From NCBI RefSeq assembly GCF_007846085.1, contig NZ_VOEJ01000001.1:372001-436000 (forward strand): 64,000 nt of DNA, written 5' to 3'. Shown here in pieces: positions 32,435 to 41,848 of this stretch. The DNA is from Mucilaginibacter pallidiroseus. Lineage in GTDB: Bacteria; Bacteroidota; Bacteroidia; Sphingobacteriales; Sphingobacteriaceae. A program made the translations under genes and the position numbers. Position 1 is the stretch's first letter, and each line of letters opens with the position of its first letter. Under the pieces are notes generated by a model. That model saw only the letters and a list, made by a program, of their open reading frames with translations. It was not told where the DNA came from and did no database searches.

Positions 32435-33394
32435 TTGAACGAGCTTAAGTTATCAATTGAACAGGTAGACCCAGCTGCATTATGGGGGCCTAATAACGAT
32501 CATTTCGAGATTATAAAAAAGCAATATCCTAAGCTTAAAATAGTTGCGCGCGGTAGCGAAGTAAAGGTGCTGGGAGACGAAGCCGAGTTAAATATATTTC
32601 AGGAAAAATTTAACAGCATTGTACAGCACCTCGAAAAATTTGAAAGCCTTAACGTGAATGATGTTGAGCGCCTGCTTGGTGCAAAACCATCTGCTAATAA
32701 AGAAGGAGAAGGTACTGCCGATAAGTTTGCCAGCGGCGAGGTTATTGTATTTGGCCCCAACGGTATTATGGTGCGTGCACGTACGCCAAACCAGCGCCGT
32801 ATGGTTGATAGCCTGGGCAAAAGTGACATACTGTTTGCCATAGGCCCGGCCGGTACAGGTAAGACGTATACTGCCGTAGCACTGGCTGTACGAGCACTTA
32901 AAAACAAAGAGATTAAACGCATCATTCTTACCCGACCGGCTGTTGAAGCAGGGGAGAACCTTGGCTTTTTGCCGGGTGACCTTAAGGAGAAGATAGACCC
33001 TTACTTGCGCCCACTGTATGATGCGCTTGATGATATGATACCGGCCGAAAAGCTGAAACTTTATTTGGAAAACCGCACTATCGAGATAGCACCGCTTGCA
33101 TTTATGCGTGGCCGTACGCTTGATAACTGCTTTGTAATATTGGATGAGGCACAAAACGCTACCGATATGCAGTTAAAAATGTTTCTAACGCGTATGGGGC
33201 CGTCGGCCAAGTTTATCGTTACAGGCGATGTAACCCAAATTGACTTACCTAAAAAACAGCAGTCGGGTTTATACACCGCACTGCGCATACTAACAGATAT
33301 TAAAGGTATTGATATTGTTTACCTGAGCGGGGAAGATGTTGTGCGCCACAAATTGGTAAAACGCATTTTGGAAGCTTACGGGGATATACAGTAA
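32435..33394 (+). CDS. phoH: PhoH-like ATPase
   Basis: The 319-residue protein has Walker A GPAGTGKTYTAVALAVRAL, PAVEAGENLGFLPGDLKEKIDPYLRPLYDAL and Walker B FVILDEAQNATDMQLKMFLTRMG, as in PhoH/YbeZ. An N-terminal KH-like part precedes the ATPase. The start must be the TTG at 32435: an in-frame stop lies at 32402-32404 and no ATG or GTG comes between. YbeZ-type proteins work with the endonuclease YbeY in rRNA processing. Confidence 0.93.
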   Translation: MNELKLSIEQVDPAALWGPNNDHFEIIKKQYPKLKIVARGSEVKVLGDEAELNIFQEKFNSIVQHLEKFESLNVNDVERLLGAKPSANKEGEGTADKFASGEVIVFGPNGIMVRARTPNQRRMVDSLGKSDILFAIGPAGTGKTYTAVALAVRALKNKEIKRIILTRPAVEAGENLGFLPGDLKEKIDPYLRPLYDALDDMIPAEKLKLYLENRTIEIAPLAFMRGRTLDNCFVILDEAQNATDMQLKMFLTRMGPSAKFIVTGDVTQIDLPKKQQSGLYTALRILTDIKGIDIVYLSGEDVVRHKLVKRILEAYGDIQ

Positions 33395-33404
33395 ATAAGT
33401 AAGT

Positions 33405-33497
33405 AGTGATTGGAGATTAGTGATTAGTTTGCTGCGTGCCGTTTCCTTGGATCGCAGTTAGGCTATTATCCATGAACTATTAACCATTATCCATTAC
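33405..33497 (+). repeat. Heptad-periodic tracts D, before purC
   Basis: Two tracts share an exact 7-base period. The first (33405-33425) has AGTGATT, GGAGATT, then AGTGATT again. The second (33468-33497) has four units such as AACCATT and ATCCATT ending at the purC start codon. A non-periodic 42-base part lies between. Confidence 0.7.
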
Positions 33498-34442
33498 ATG
33501 AACGCAATAAAAGAAACTCATTTTAATTTTGAAGGGCAAACCGGCTACTACAAAGGCAAGGTGCGCGATGTATACACTATAAACAACAAATACCTGGCTA
33601 TGGTTGTCACCGACCGTATTTCGGCGTTTGATGTGGTTTTGCCCGAGCCTATTCCTTATAAAGGGCAGGTGTTAAACCAAATAGCAGCTAAATTTTTAGA
33701 GGCAACTTCTGATATTTTGCCTAACTGGGTAATTACCGTTCCTGATCCGAGTGTTACTATTGGCCGCATTTGCGAGCCGTTTAAAGTGGAAATGGTTATA
33801 CGTGGTTACCTTGCAGGCCACGCAGCTCGCGAATACGCAGCCGGTAAGCGCCAGGTTTGCGGCGTTACCCTTCCCGAAGGCTTGAAGGAGAACGATATAT
33901 TGCCGGAGCCTATCATTACGCCAACAACCAAAGCTGCTGTTGGGCACGATGAAGATATCTCGCGCGAGGAAATATTAAGCCGTGGCATTGTGAGCGAAGA
34001 AGATTATACGCGTCTGGAAAACTATACCCGTTTATTGTTTAAGCGAGGCACAGAAATAGCAGCAGACCAAGGATTGATTTTGGTAGATACCAAATACGAA
34101 TTCGGTAAAATCGGCGATACCATTTACCTGATAGATGAAATTCATACGCCCGACTCATCACGCTATTTTTATAGTGAAGGCTACCGGGAAAGGCAGGAAA
34201 AGGGCGAACAACAGAAGCAGCTTTCGAAAGAATTTGTTAGGAGATGGTTGATAGAAAATGGCTTTCAGGGTAAAGACGGGCAAGCAGTGCCGGAAATGAC
34301 ACCTGAGATTGTTGAATCCATATCAAACAGATACATTGAGCTTTACGAGAAAATAACCGGCGAGCGTTTTATAAAGGCAGATGCCGGCGAAGTAAACGCA
34401 CGTGTGGAACGTTCAATTAATAATGCGATAGCTACCCTGTAA
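33498..34442 (+). CDS. purC: SAICAR synthase
   Basis: The 314-residue enzyme is the longer form of PurC. It has [27 protein letters not shown] at the start (ATP-binding KVRD), [25 protein letters not shown]-type [18 protein letters not shown] and [30 protein letters not shown]. It joins aspartate to CAIR in purine synthesis. The ATG at 33498 directly follows a heptad tract. No other pur gene is nearby. Confidence 0.97.
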   Translation: MNAIKETHFNFEGQTGYYKGKVRDVYTINNKYLAMVVTDRISAFDVVLPEPIPYKGQVLNQIAAKFLEATSDILPNWVITVPDPSVTIGRICEPFKVEMVIRGYLAGHAAREYAAGKRQVCGVTLPEGLKENDILPEPIITPTTKAAVGHDEDISREEILSRGIVSEEDYTRLENYTRLLFKRGTEIAADQGLILVDTKYEFGKIGDTIYLIDEIHTPDSSRYFYSEGYRERQEKGEQQKQLSKEFVRRWLIENGFQGKDGQAVPEMTPEIVESISNRYIELYEKITGERFIKADAGEVNARVERSINNAIATL

Positions 34443-34493
34443 CTTTATATACAGATAAATTAATTATATATTAGCTTTTTAATTTTCTAAAAA

Positions 34494-34871
34494 ATGAAAT
34501 TTTCAGTAGATAAGCACGAAAAATACATTATGGTGAAGCTTGACGAGTCGAAGTTGAATTCACTTATCACCCCTCAACTAAAATCGGAGCTGATCCTGAT
34601 TAATACAGAGGGGCAGCGTAACATTATCCTTGACCTTTCGCAAGTTAAGTTTGCCGACTCTTCGGGCTTAAGCAGCTTGCTTGTTGGCCACCGCATTTGT
34701 AAAAATGCAGAAGGCTCTTTCATTTTATGCGGGCTTAATGATGCTGTATCGCGCCTGATTACCATTTCGCAATTGGATACTGTATTAACCATTGTGCCTA
34801 CCTGCGAAGAAGGTATCGACTTGATCTTTATGGAAGAGATCGAGAAAGAATTGAAAAAAGAAATCAGATAA
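34494..34871 (+). CDS. STAS-domain anti-sigma factor antagonist
   Basis: The 125-residue protein is one STAS domain with IILDLSQVKFADSSGLSSLLVGHRI. The serine in ADSSG is the usual phosphorylation site of SpoIIAA/RsbV relatives. A charged helix (EEIEKELKKEI) is added at the end. It should sit in a partner-switching circuit with a kinase and phosphatase, none of which is nearby. It precedes the RNase Z gene by 18 bases. Confidence 0.9.
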   Translation: MKFSVDKHEKYIMVKLDESKLNSLITPQLKSELILINTEGQRNIILDLSQVKFADSSGLSSLLVGHRICKNAEGSFILCGLNDAVSRLITISQLDTVLTIVPTCEEGIDLIFMEEIEKELKKEIR

Positions 34872-34889
34872 TTAGTTTGTTAACCCGGT

Positions 34890-35807
34890 ATGAAATTCGA
34901 AGTTACAATACTGGGCAGCAGCTCTGCAACCCCCATTTTTAACCGTAACCCTACAGCGCAGGTACTCAATATAAACGAAAAATTATATTTGATAGACTGC
35001 GCCGAGGGAACGCAGCAGCAAATGCTGCGCTTTGATATAAAAGGTAGCCGTATCGACTACATTTTTATCAGTCACCTGCACGGCGACCATTATCTTGGCC
35101 TTGTTGGTTTACTATCCTCAATGCACCTCAACGGACGTAAAAAGGCTTTGCAGCTTTTTTGCCCCGAGCCTTTAAAAGAAATTATAGAGTTACAATTGAA
35201 ATACAGTGAAACATCATTGTGTTACGAAATCAATTACGTTTTTACCAATGATAAAGCGCCGCAGCTGATCCTGGATAACCAGGACATAACAGTTGAGACC
35301 ATTCCATTAGATCATCGTATTCCTACAACGGGATTTTTATTTAAGCAGAAGAAACGTTTGCGTAAGTTGATAAAAGAGCGCATAGAAGAATTGGATATTC
35401 CTGTGCCGTTCTACACCGCTATTAAAAGGGGCAAGGATTGGGAAGCACCTGATGGCACCGTCTACTCAAATGCCTCGCTTACCATTGATCCCGAGGAACC
35501 AAAATCGTACGCTTATTGCTCAGATACTATTTACAATCCTAAATACTTTAACCAGATAACCGGGGTGAGCCTGTTATACCATGAGGCTACATTTTTAAAT
35601 GATATGCTGGATAGGGCGAACCAAACCCATCATACTACAGCACTGCAGGCAGGAGAGGTTGCAACGATAACAGGAGCCGAACGACTTATTATAGGGCATT
35701 TTTCGGCACGCTATAAAACGCTGAACGAACTGTTGGATGAGGCGCGCAGTAAGTTCGAAAATACTGATCTCGCTGTTGAAGGTAAAACTTTTATTCTATC
35801 AGAATAG
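34890..35807 (+). CDS. rnz: Ribonuclease Z
   Basis: The 305-residue protein has LGSSSATPIFNRNPTAQVL and the zinc motif H62-x-H64-x-D66-H67 (SHLHGDH). YHEATFLNDMLDRANQTHHTTALQAGEVA follows, with the HFSARY motif near the end, all standard for tRNase Z. It removes the 3' trailer from tRNA precursors. It ends before a strong terminator shared with the convergent mlaD gene. Confidence 0.96.
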   Translation: MKFEVTILGSSSATPIFNRNPTAQVLNINEKLYLIDCAEGTQQQMLRFDIKGSRIDYIFISHLHGDHYLGLVGLLSSMHLNGRKKALQLFCPEPLKEIIELQLKYSETSLCYEINYVFTNDKAPQLILDNQDITVETIPLDHRIPTTGFLFKQKKRLRKLIKERIEELDIPVPFYTAIKRGKDWEAPDGTVYSNASLTIDPEEPKSYAYCSDTIYNPKYFNQITGVSLLYHEATFLNDMLDRANQTHHTTALQAGEVATITGAERLIIGHFSARYKTLNELLDEARSKFENTDLAVEGKTFILSE

Positions 35808-35823
35808 GTCGAAGTAATCGTAA

Positions 35824-35864
35824 CAACAAAAAAGACGAAGTGATGAGCTTCGTCTTTTTTGTTG
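35824..35864. terminator. Bidirectional intrinsic terminator between rnz and mlaD
   Basis: Exact 17-base arms (35824-35840 and 35848-35864, core AAAAAAGACGAAG) enclose a seven-base loop. The A and T tracts make it work in both directions. Confidence 0.95.
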
Positions 35865-35883
35865 CAATGAGGTGTCGAAATAA

Positions 35884-36828
35884 TTAGTCACCTTTTTTGC
35901 CAAATACCGAGAAGTGTACGTAACGGCTTGGATGTGCCTTAAGATCTATAAACAAGTTGTTTAAATTCTTTGAAGCATCATTAAGGTTATTATACATTTT
36001 ATCATCGTTCATTAATAAACCTAAAGAGCCTTGTCCGCTGTTCATTTTGGCAACGGTAGCTTGCAAGTCGGCCATTGCCTTGTTGGCACTTTCCATTGTG
36101 CCCTTAATGTTTGATTTTGCAAGGTCGCTGCTAAACGTTTGCAAATTATTGGCAATGCCGGTAAGTTGCGCAGTACTTGCTTTTAAGTTGCCAGATACCG
36201 CTTCGGCATTGGTCATGATGCCGTTGATATGAGCGCTTTGTGACCCAACAATGGCATCAATCTTTTTAGTGGTACCTTCAAGTGTCTGCAATGAATTAGC
36301 TATGCTGGCAAAACTACGGTCGACATTTTTTTGAAAGTTGGGATTCATTATTTTGTTAATGGCACCTAGTGCCGAGTCAACTTTTGTAATAAGTACTTCC
36401 GCCTTTTTTTGGATAGGCTGTAAGCTTTCGGCAAGGCTACCCTGTATGTCGGCACGAAGGGTGTCTTCATCCTGGGCATAGGTTGTGCTATTTCCTAATT
36501 CAAATACTATAGCCTTGCTGCCCAACAAGTCCGAACTTTGCAATTTGGCCAGTGTATTATCGGGGATGTTATATTGTGGGTCTATCTTAAACTCAACCGT
36601 TGTGCGGCCGTCTTCATGCAGCTGCATTTTTGATACCCGGCCTATCTGAAAACCGTTAACCAAAACCGGTTTAGAAACGGTTAATCCTTCAACGCTCCGG
36701 TAAACCGCGTAAAATTTATTGGAGCCCGAGAATACATCGTTACCCTTTAAAAAGCTATAACCCAATATAAGTATGGTAATGGCTACGGCAGTTAATGCCC
36801 CAATTTTTGTTTCGTTAGATATTTTCAA
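35884..36828 (-). CDS. MlaD/MCE-family lipid transport protein
   Basis: The 314-residue protein has an N-terminal membrane anchor (IGALTAVAITILILGYSFL), then one MCE domain (FYAVYRSVEGLTVSKPVLVNGFQIGRVSKM, IPDNTLAKLQSSDLLGSKAIVFEL). A long helical C-terminal part has repeated LKASTAQLTGIANNLQT-like heptads. It should sit in the periplasm and carry phospholipids between membranes with an MlaE/MlaF transporter encoded elsewhere. The amidase gene lies 22 bases upstream on the same strand. Confidence 0.92.
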   Translation of the reverse strand: MKISNETKIGALTAVAITILILGYSFLKGNDVFSGSNKFYAVYRSVEGLTVSKPVLVNGFQIGRVSKMQLHEDGRTTVEFKIDPQYNIPDNTLAKLQSSDLLGSKAIVFELGNSTTYAQDEDTLRADIQGSLAESLQPIQKKAEVLITKVDSALGAINKIMNPNFQKNVDRSFASIANSLQTLEGTTKKIDAIVGSQSAHINGIMTNAEAVSGNLKASTAQLTGIANNLQTFSSDLAKSNIKGTMESANKAMADLQATVAKMNSGQGSLGLLMNDDKMYNNLNDASKNLNNLFIDLKAHPSRYVHFSVFGKKGD

Positions 36829-36850
36829 AATGTAGGTGTTTTAAATAGTG

Positions 36851-37771
36851 TTAGTTAGTTTTTACAACCCGCTCAACCTGGTTTTTATAGTTGCTTATGG
36901 CCCTCACAATTGAATTTACAATTTCCGTTTGTCCTTGCTCAGATGTAAGGTAAGCTTCGTCGTCGTGGTTGTTGATGTAACCGGTTTCAACTAAAACCGA
37001 TGGCATTGCCACGTGGCACAAAACATAAATACCCTGTTCACGCAAGCCTTCGCTTCGTCTTCCATCGTTCTGAACAATCTCATCGTTAATAAAGTTTGCA
37101 ATATTTATACTTTGCTTCCTAAAGCGTCTTTTATATTCATTGGTAAGGATGATAACCATTGGGTCGTTTTCGTCAAGTCCGTCGCCGTCAAGATCAGAGT
37201 CTTCGCCCACCTGGTTCTTTTTGATGGTATTTTCCTCTTCGCGCGAGCGGTGTAAACCGTATATCAGCATCAAAGCACCCTTGCCAGATCTGTCGGCAAC
37301 GCGTGTACTGCGGTAAATTGCCTTGCCCCGGCGGGTGCCAACACGTTCGCGCACTATCCTGTCTGACAGTGAATTACAGTGTATGGAGATGAACAGATCG
37401 CCTTTGTTTTCATTGGCTATTTGTGCGCGGCGCTCCCAGGAAACATCGTCCTCGGTTTGGCGTGTTAAAACGGCCTTCACACCGTTAATATCTTTTTCAA
37501 TAGCCGCCTGCAATTTTAAAGCAATAGCCAGCGTTACATTTCTTTCTGTAGAATAGGAGCCGTTTGCACCGCGCGAATAATGCCCCGGAGGAGAGCCTTC
37601 CGCTTTGGCACCATGGCCCGGATCTATGATAACAGTTTTAAGTTTGAAGCCGGTAAGCGTATCTGTTTCAGCAGAAGCAAAGCACAGTAATGGAAACAAC
37701 GATAAGCATATGAAAAATGCGTATAAACTATAAAATAACCTTTTCAACCTGTTCAATATTTTTATTTTCAT
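36851..37771 (-). CDS. N-acetylmuramoyl-L-alanine amidase (Amidase_3)
   Basis: The 306-residue protein has a signal peptide (hydrophobic FYSLYAFFICLSLFPLLCFASA). An Amidase_3 domain follows, with zinc ligands in VIIDPGHG, ERNVTLAIAL and SIHCNSL, and the catalytic Glu in VLVETGYINNHDDEAYL. It cleaves the amide between muramic acid and the stem peptide during cell separation. A loop of about 30 residues with DSDLDGDGLDENDPM is inserted before the last strands and could bind calcium. It is co-transcribed with mlaD and divergent from lptD. Confidence 0.93.
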   Translation of the reverse strand: MKIKILNRLKRLFYSLYAFFICLSLFPLLCFASAETDTLTGFKLKTVIIDPGHGAKAEGSPPGHYSRGANGSYSTERNVTLAIALKLQAAIEKDINGVKAVLTRQTEDDVSWERRAQIANENKGDLFISIHCNSLSDRIVRERVGTRRGKAIYRSTRVADRSGKGALMLIYGLHRSREEENTIKKNQVGEDSDLDGDGLDENDPMVIILTNEYKRRFRKQSINIANFINDEIVQNDGRRSEGLREQGIYVLCHVAMPSVLVETGYINNHDDEAYLTSEQGQTEIVNSIVRAISNYKNQVERVVKTN

Positions 37772-37823
37772 TATGTTTGAACGCTGTTAACTGTACCTGC
37801 AAAAATACTATTCATAATCAATT

Positions 37824-40547
37824 TTGAAATTAGTTACTGCCTTTTTTCTTCTTGCACTTATAGTAATAGTGAGCGGGAATGCTATGGCCCAAAGCGGCGG
37901 GCAAAACCCTTTTCCGGCTCGTGATTCGGCCGTAAGGCAGCTTGATTCTGTACGCGATGCAAAGCTGTTGCGGGTAAATCCTCCGGCCAAAGGTAGTCAA
38001 ACAAACATCCAAACCACCACAAAAAGGGATACCAGCCCCGGCAAAAGCAGCGGTTTAAGTGATATTGTAAAATCAACATCAGATGACTCTTCCTATGTTG
38101 ATAATGATAACAAAATATCCTATTTATATGGTAAAGCAAAAGTAAAGTACCAGGATTTTGAATTGAGTGCCGATTATATACGTGTAGATGAAAAGAACCA
38201 CCTGATATTTGCCCGTGGAAGCATTGATCCAAGATCGCACCGATACGTTGGCAGGCCCATATCCAAATCTGGCACCGAAAAGCCTGTTGCGTCAGACTCC
38301 CTGCTGTTCGATTACAAAACCAAAAAAGGTAAAGTTTGGAACCCGGCATCAGAGCAGGAGGGCAACTTTATTTCAGGTGGTTTGGCCAAGAGGTTGAATG
38401 AAGAAGAGGTAGCGTATCGTAATGTGCTTTTTAGTACCTGTAGCTTGCCCATGCCTGATACCCACTTTGGTGTGGTAATTACAAAAGGAATAGGTCAAAA
38501 AAACAGGATCATATCCGGCCCGGCATATCTTGAGATAGCCGGTGTGCCGCTGCCATTAGGCGTTCCGTTTGGCTTTTTTCCAAAGCCCAATTCAAGAGCA
38601 TCGGGTATATTACTTCCAACGTTTGGTGAGGATGCAAGGCTGGGTTTCTACCTGCGTAACTTTGGTTATTATATAGCCCTTAACGACTATGTAGATTTAA
38701 CAACCCAAGGCTCCCTGTATTCTAAAGGCGCTTATGAAATTAGCACGAGTGCACGTTATTTAAAGCGATATAAATATGGCGGTAACTTAAATCTAGCTTA
38801 TGGCTCGCATAATTACGGCCTCGCCGGCGACCCAGCAGTTAAAGACTTTAACATTACCTGGTCGCACTCGCAGGATCCCAATGCAAACCCGGGCACTACG
38901 TTCAGTGCATCGGTAAATGCAGGTACGCGCAGTTATTACCAAAATAACCCTGCGCAAAACAATTATAACTTACAGTCACTCACGCAAAATAACTTGCGAT
39001 CAAGTATTGCTTATGGCAAAACCTGGGCTAACTCGCCCTTTAACTTGCAAGTGAGCCTTGGCCACAGCCAAGATTTATCTGCAGGTACTGTAACGCTGGA
39101 GTTGCCCACACTTAACTTTAGTATGACAACCCTAAGCCCGTTTGATTCAAAAAACAGGGTAGGCGAGCAAAAATGGTATCAAAAAATCACAGTGGGTTAC
39201 GGTTTGCAAGCAACCAATAAATTAACTAACGTGCCCGAGGCGGAACTTTTTAAAGGCAATACGTTAAGCAAGCGTTTACAGAATGGATTTCAACATACCA
39301 TTCCAATTGCGTTTAATGCTAATATCCTTAAATATTTCCAGTTTAACACAGGCGCCAACTACATCGAAAGGTGGTACTTTCAAACAACACGTAGGCGTTA
39401 TGAGCGTGGCAGCGTAGCAGGGCAGGCAACATCTGTGCTTGATACTATACCAGGGTTTGCACGTGCCGGCGAGTACCAGTTAAATGCAGGTGTGGCTACA
39501 AAAATATACGGAACATTTAACGTTAATGCTGGTCGCTTAAAACAAATAAGGCATGTTACCACGCCGCAAATAAGTTTTTCGTACCGTCCCGATTTTGGTG
39601 CGCCGAGTTACGGATACTATCGTACAGCTGTAAGCCAGGCCTCGGTACCATATCCGTACACAGCGCAGCGTTATTCAATATTTGAACAATCTGTTTACGG
39701 CGGCCCAAGCGCAGGCAAACAGGCAGGTATAGGCTTCTCACTTGATAACACGATCGAGGCAAAAGTTAAAGCTAAAAGTACCGATACATCCGGAGCTGAT
39801 AAAAAGGTACCAATTTTACAGGGCTTAAGCTTTTCAACCTTTTACAATTTTGCGCAGGACTCGTTACGGCTGCAAAACTTTAGTATTTCAGGCCACACTG
39901 CGATACTTAACCAAAAGGTTAATATCAACTTTAGCGGGATACTGGATCCATACGTGAACCTTGTCAGGGATTCTATCAGTAATGGGGCTATACAGCAAAC
40001 GGTTACCAGGATAAACAGATACAATTGGCAAAACGGCAAGTTCCCGATATTGACGAACTTTAACTTTTCGGCGAGCGGAAGTTTAAACCCATCCACCTTT
40101 AACCCTAAGCCAAAGGTTGTTGGCAATTCCATAAATTCAATGACACCAAACCAGGCGCAGCAGCTTGCCGTTTTAAACAGCGATCCGGGTGCTTATATCG
40201 ACTTTAATGTGCCCTGGAACCTGTCGCTGAATTATAGCTTCAACTATACTAATAACATTACCAGAACAAATTCGTCTAACACGATAATGCTTAGTGGTGA
40301 TGTTAGTATCACTAAAAAGTGGAAAGTGCAGTATAACAGCACTTACGACTTAAAAGCGGGCAGGCTCAGCGATGCAACATCCTTTGCTATTTACCGCGAT
40401 TTGCATTGCTGGGATCTTTCTATTCAATGGCTTCCTTTTGGTTTTTACAAATCATACAACGTAACGTTAAAAGTTAAGGCATCTATTTTGCAGGATCTTA
40501 AACTGAGTAAGCGAAGTGATTACACATCAAACTCTACATTTTACTAA
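37824..40547 (+). CDS. lptD: LptD-like outer-membrane LPS assembly protein
   Basis: The 907-residue protein has a signal peptide (LVTAFFLLALIVIVSGNAMAQ). An OstA-like periplasmic part includes YLYGKAKVKYQDFELSADYIRVDEKNHLIFARG, followed by a long beta-barrel with many alternating aromatic strands and a terminal aromatic Phe-Tyr. It should insert LPS into the outer leaflet together with LptE. The start must be TTG at 37824: the frame has a stop at 37815-37817 and no ATG in between. It is followed by cinA after eight bases. Confidence 0.88.
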   Translation: MKLVTAFFLLALIVIVSGNAMAQSGGQNPFPARDSAVRQLDSVRDAKLLRVNPPAKGSQTNIQTTTKRDTSPGKSSGLSDIVKSTSDDSSYVDNDNKISYLYGKAKVKYQDFELSADYIRVDEKNHLIFARGSIDPRSHRYVGRPISKSGTEKPVASDSLLFDYKTKKGKVWNPASEQEGNFISGGLAKRLNEEEVAYRNVLFSTCSLPMPDTHFGVVITKGIGQKNRIISGPAYLEIAGVPLPLGVPFGFFPKPNSRASGILLPTFGEDARLGFYLRNFGYYIALNDYVDLTTQGSLYSKGAYEISTSARYLKRYKYGGNLNLAYGSHNYGLAGDPAVKDFNITWSHSQDPNANPGTTFSASVNAGTRSYYQNNPAQNNYNLQSLTQNNLRSSIAYGKTWANSPFNLQVSLGHSQDLSAGTVTLELPTLNFSMTTLSPFDSKNRVGEQKWYQKITVGYGLQATNKLTNVPEAELFKGNTLSKRLQNGFQHTIPIAFNANILKYFQFNTGANYIERWYFQTTRRRYERGSVAGQATSVLDTIPGFARAGEYQLNAGVATKIYGTFNVNAGRLKQIRHVTTPQISFSYRPDFGAPSYGYYRTAVSQASVPYPYTAQRYSIFEQSVYGGPSAGKQAGIGFSLDNTIEAKVKAKSTDTSGADKKVPILQGLSFSTFYNFAQDSLRLQNFSISGHTAILNQKVNINFSGILDPYVNLVRDSISNGAIQQTVTRINRYNWQNGKFPILTNFNFSASGSLNPSTFNPKPKVVGNSINSMTPNQAQQLAVLNSDPGAYIDFNVPWNLSLNYSFNYTNNITRTNSSNTIMLSGDVSITKKWKVQYNSTYDLKAGRLSDATSFAIYRDLHCWDLSIQWLPFGFYKSYNVTLKVKASILQDLKLSKRSDYTSNSTFY

Positions 40548-40555
40548 TAACTGAT

Positions 40556-41803
40556 ATGCTGGCAGAGATTATTACTATTGGCGATGAAATATTGATTGGG
40601 CAGATAGTTGATACCAACTCTGCCTGGATGGCCGGCAAACTTAACGAGCAAGGTATTCGTGTAAAACAGATCTCTTCGGTGTCTGATAATAGAGCGCATA
40701 TACTTGCTGCATTAAAAGAAGCTACCGAGCGTGCAGATATCATATTGATTACAGGCGGGCTTGGGCCTACAAAAGACGATATTACCAAAAAAACACTCGC
40801 GGAGTACTTTGATGTAGAAATGGTGTTGAATGACGATGCTCTCAATAATGTTAAGCGGATATTTGAACGCTATAACAGGCCTTTATTGGAGGTAAATCGT
40901 TTGCAGGCTATGGTTCCGGCTAATTGCGAGGTTATTCAAAATGAAAATGGCACCGCGCCCGGAATGTGGTTTGATGAAGGCGGGAAGATATATGTATCCA
41001 TGCCTGGTGTACCCTTTGAGATGTATTACATGTTGGAGGAGAAAGTTATTCCGAAATTAAAGCCGAGGTTCAACCTTGCTCCAATAATTCATAAAACTAT
41101 CCTTACCGTTGGCGAAGGCGAATCATTCCTGGCAAAACGCATAGCCGATATTGAAGATTCATTACCGGCAAATATCAAACTTGCTTATTTACCAAAAATG
41201 GGGCAGGTACGCTTGCGTTTGAGTGCTTACGTAGGTGATGATTTGAATATTCAGGAACAGGTAAACAACTTTGCAAACCAGATAACTGAGCGTGTGAGCG
41301 ACAATGTGGTAGCAGTTGAAGACATACCGCTGGAAAACGTTGTTATCAATACCCTAAAAAAAAGAGGTCTCACCTTATCAGTTGCCGAGAGCTGCACCGG
41401 TGGTTATATATCTCATTTAATAACGCAGCATGCCGGTTCATCTTCCGTTTTTTTCGGGGGTGCTGTGTCATACGCCAATGCACTTAAGGAGCACGTTTTG
41501 GGAGTTAAACATGAAACCATTAAAGCATTTGGTGCGGTGAGCGAGCAAACTGTTACAGAGATGGTTGAGGGTGCGCTACGCGAATTTAAGTCGGATGTGG
41601 CCCTCGCCGTAACCGGTATTGCGGGGCCGGATGGGGGCTCCCCAGACAAGCCTGTAGGCACTGTTTGGATAGCTGTTGCAAATGCAAATAAAACTGTTGC
41701 AAAGAAATTCACATTCGTGAATAAACGGATGCAAAACATCGAAAGAAGTGCCGTAGCGGCCTTTTTTATGTTGATTACTTTACTGAAAGAAGACATGATG
41801 TAA
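40556..41803 (+). CDS. cinA: CinA-like protein (MoCF domain plus nicotinamide mononucleotide amidase)
   Basis: The 415-residue protein has the N-terminal molybdopterin-binding-like domain (EIITIGDEILIGQIVDTNSAWMA, TGGLGPTKDDITKKTLAEYF). The C-terminal CinA domain has LSVAESCTGGYISHLITQHAGSS and VALAVTGIAGPDGGSPDKPVGTVWIA. Such two-domain CinA proteins hydrolyse ADP-ribose and deamidate NMN in NAD recycling. It sits between lptD and the E2 gene with short gaps on both sides. Confidence 0.95.
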   Translation: MLAEIITIGDEILIGQIVDTNSAWMAGKLNEQGIRVKQISSVSDNRAHILAALKEATERADIILITGGLGPTKDDITKKTLAEYFDVEMVLNDDALNNVKRIFERYNRPLLEVNRLQAMVPANCEVIQNENGTAPGMWFDEGGKIYVSMPGVPFEMYYMLEEKVIPKLKPRFNLAPIIHKTILTVGEGESFLAKRIADIEDSLPANIKLAYLPKMGQVRLRLSAYVGDDLNIQEQVNNFANQITERVSDNVVAVEDIPLENVVINTLKKRGLTLSVAESCTGGYISHLITQHAGSSSVFFGGAVSYANALKEHVLGVKHETIKAFGAVSEQTVTEMVEGALREFKSDVALAVTGIAGPDGGSPDKPVGTVWIAVANANKTVAKKFTFVNKRMQNIERSAVAAFFMLITLLKEDMM

Positions 41804-41848
41804 CAAAAATTCTGCTTAATTTTGAGCCTACGAACTACTAATCTGCGT

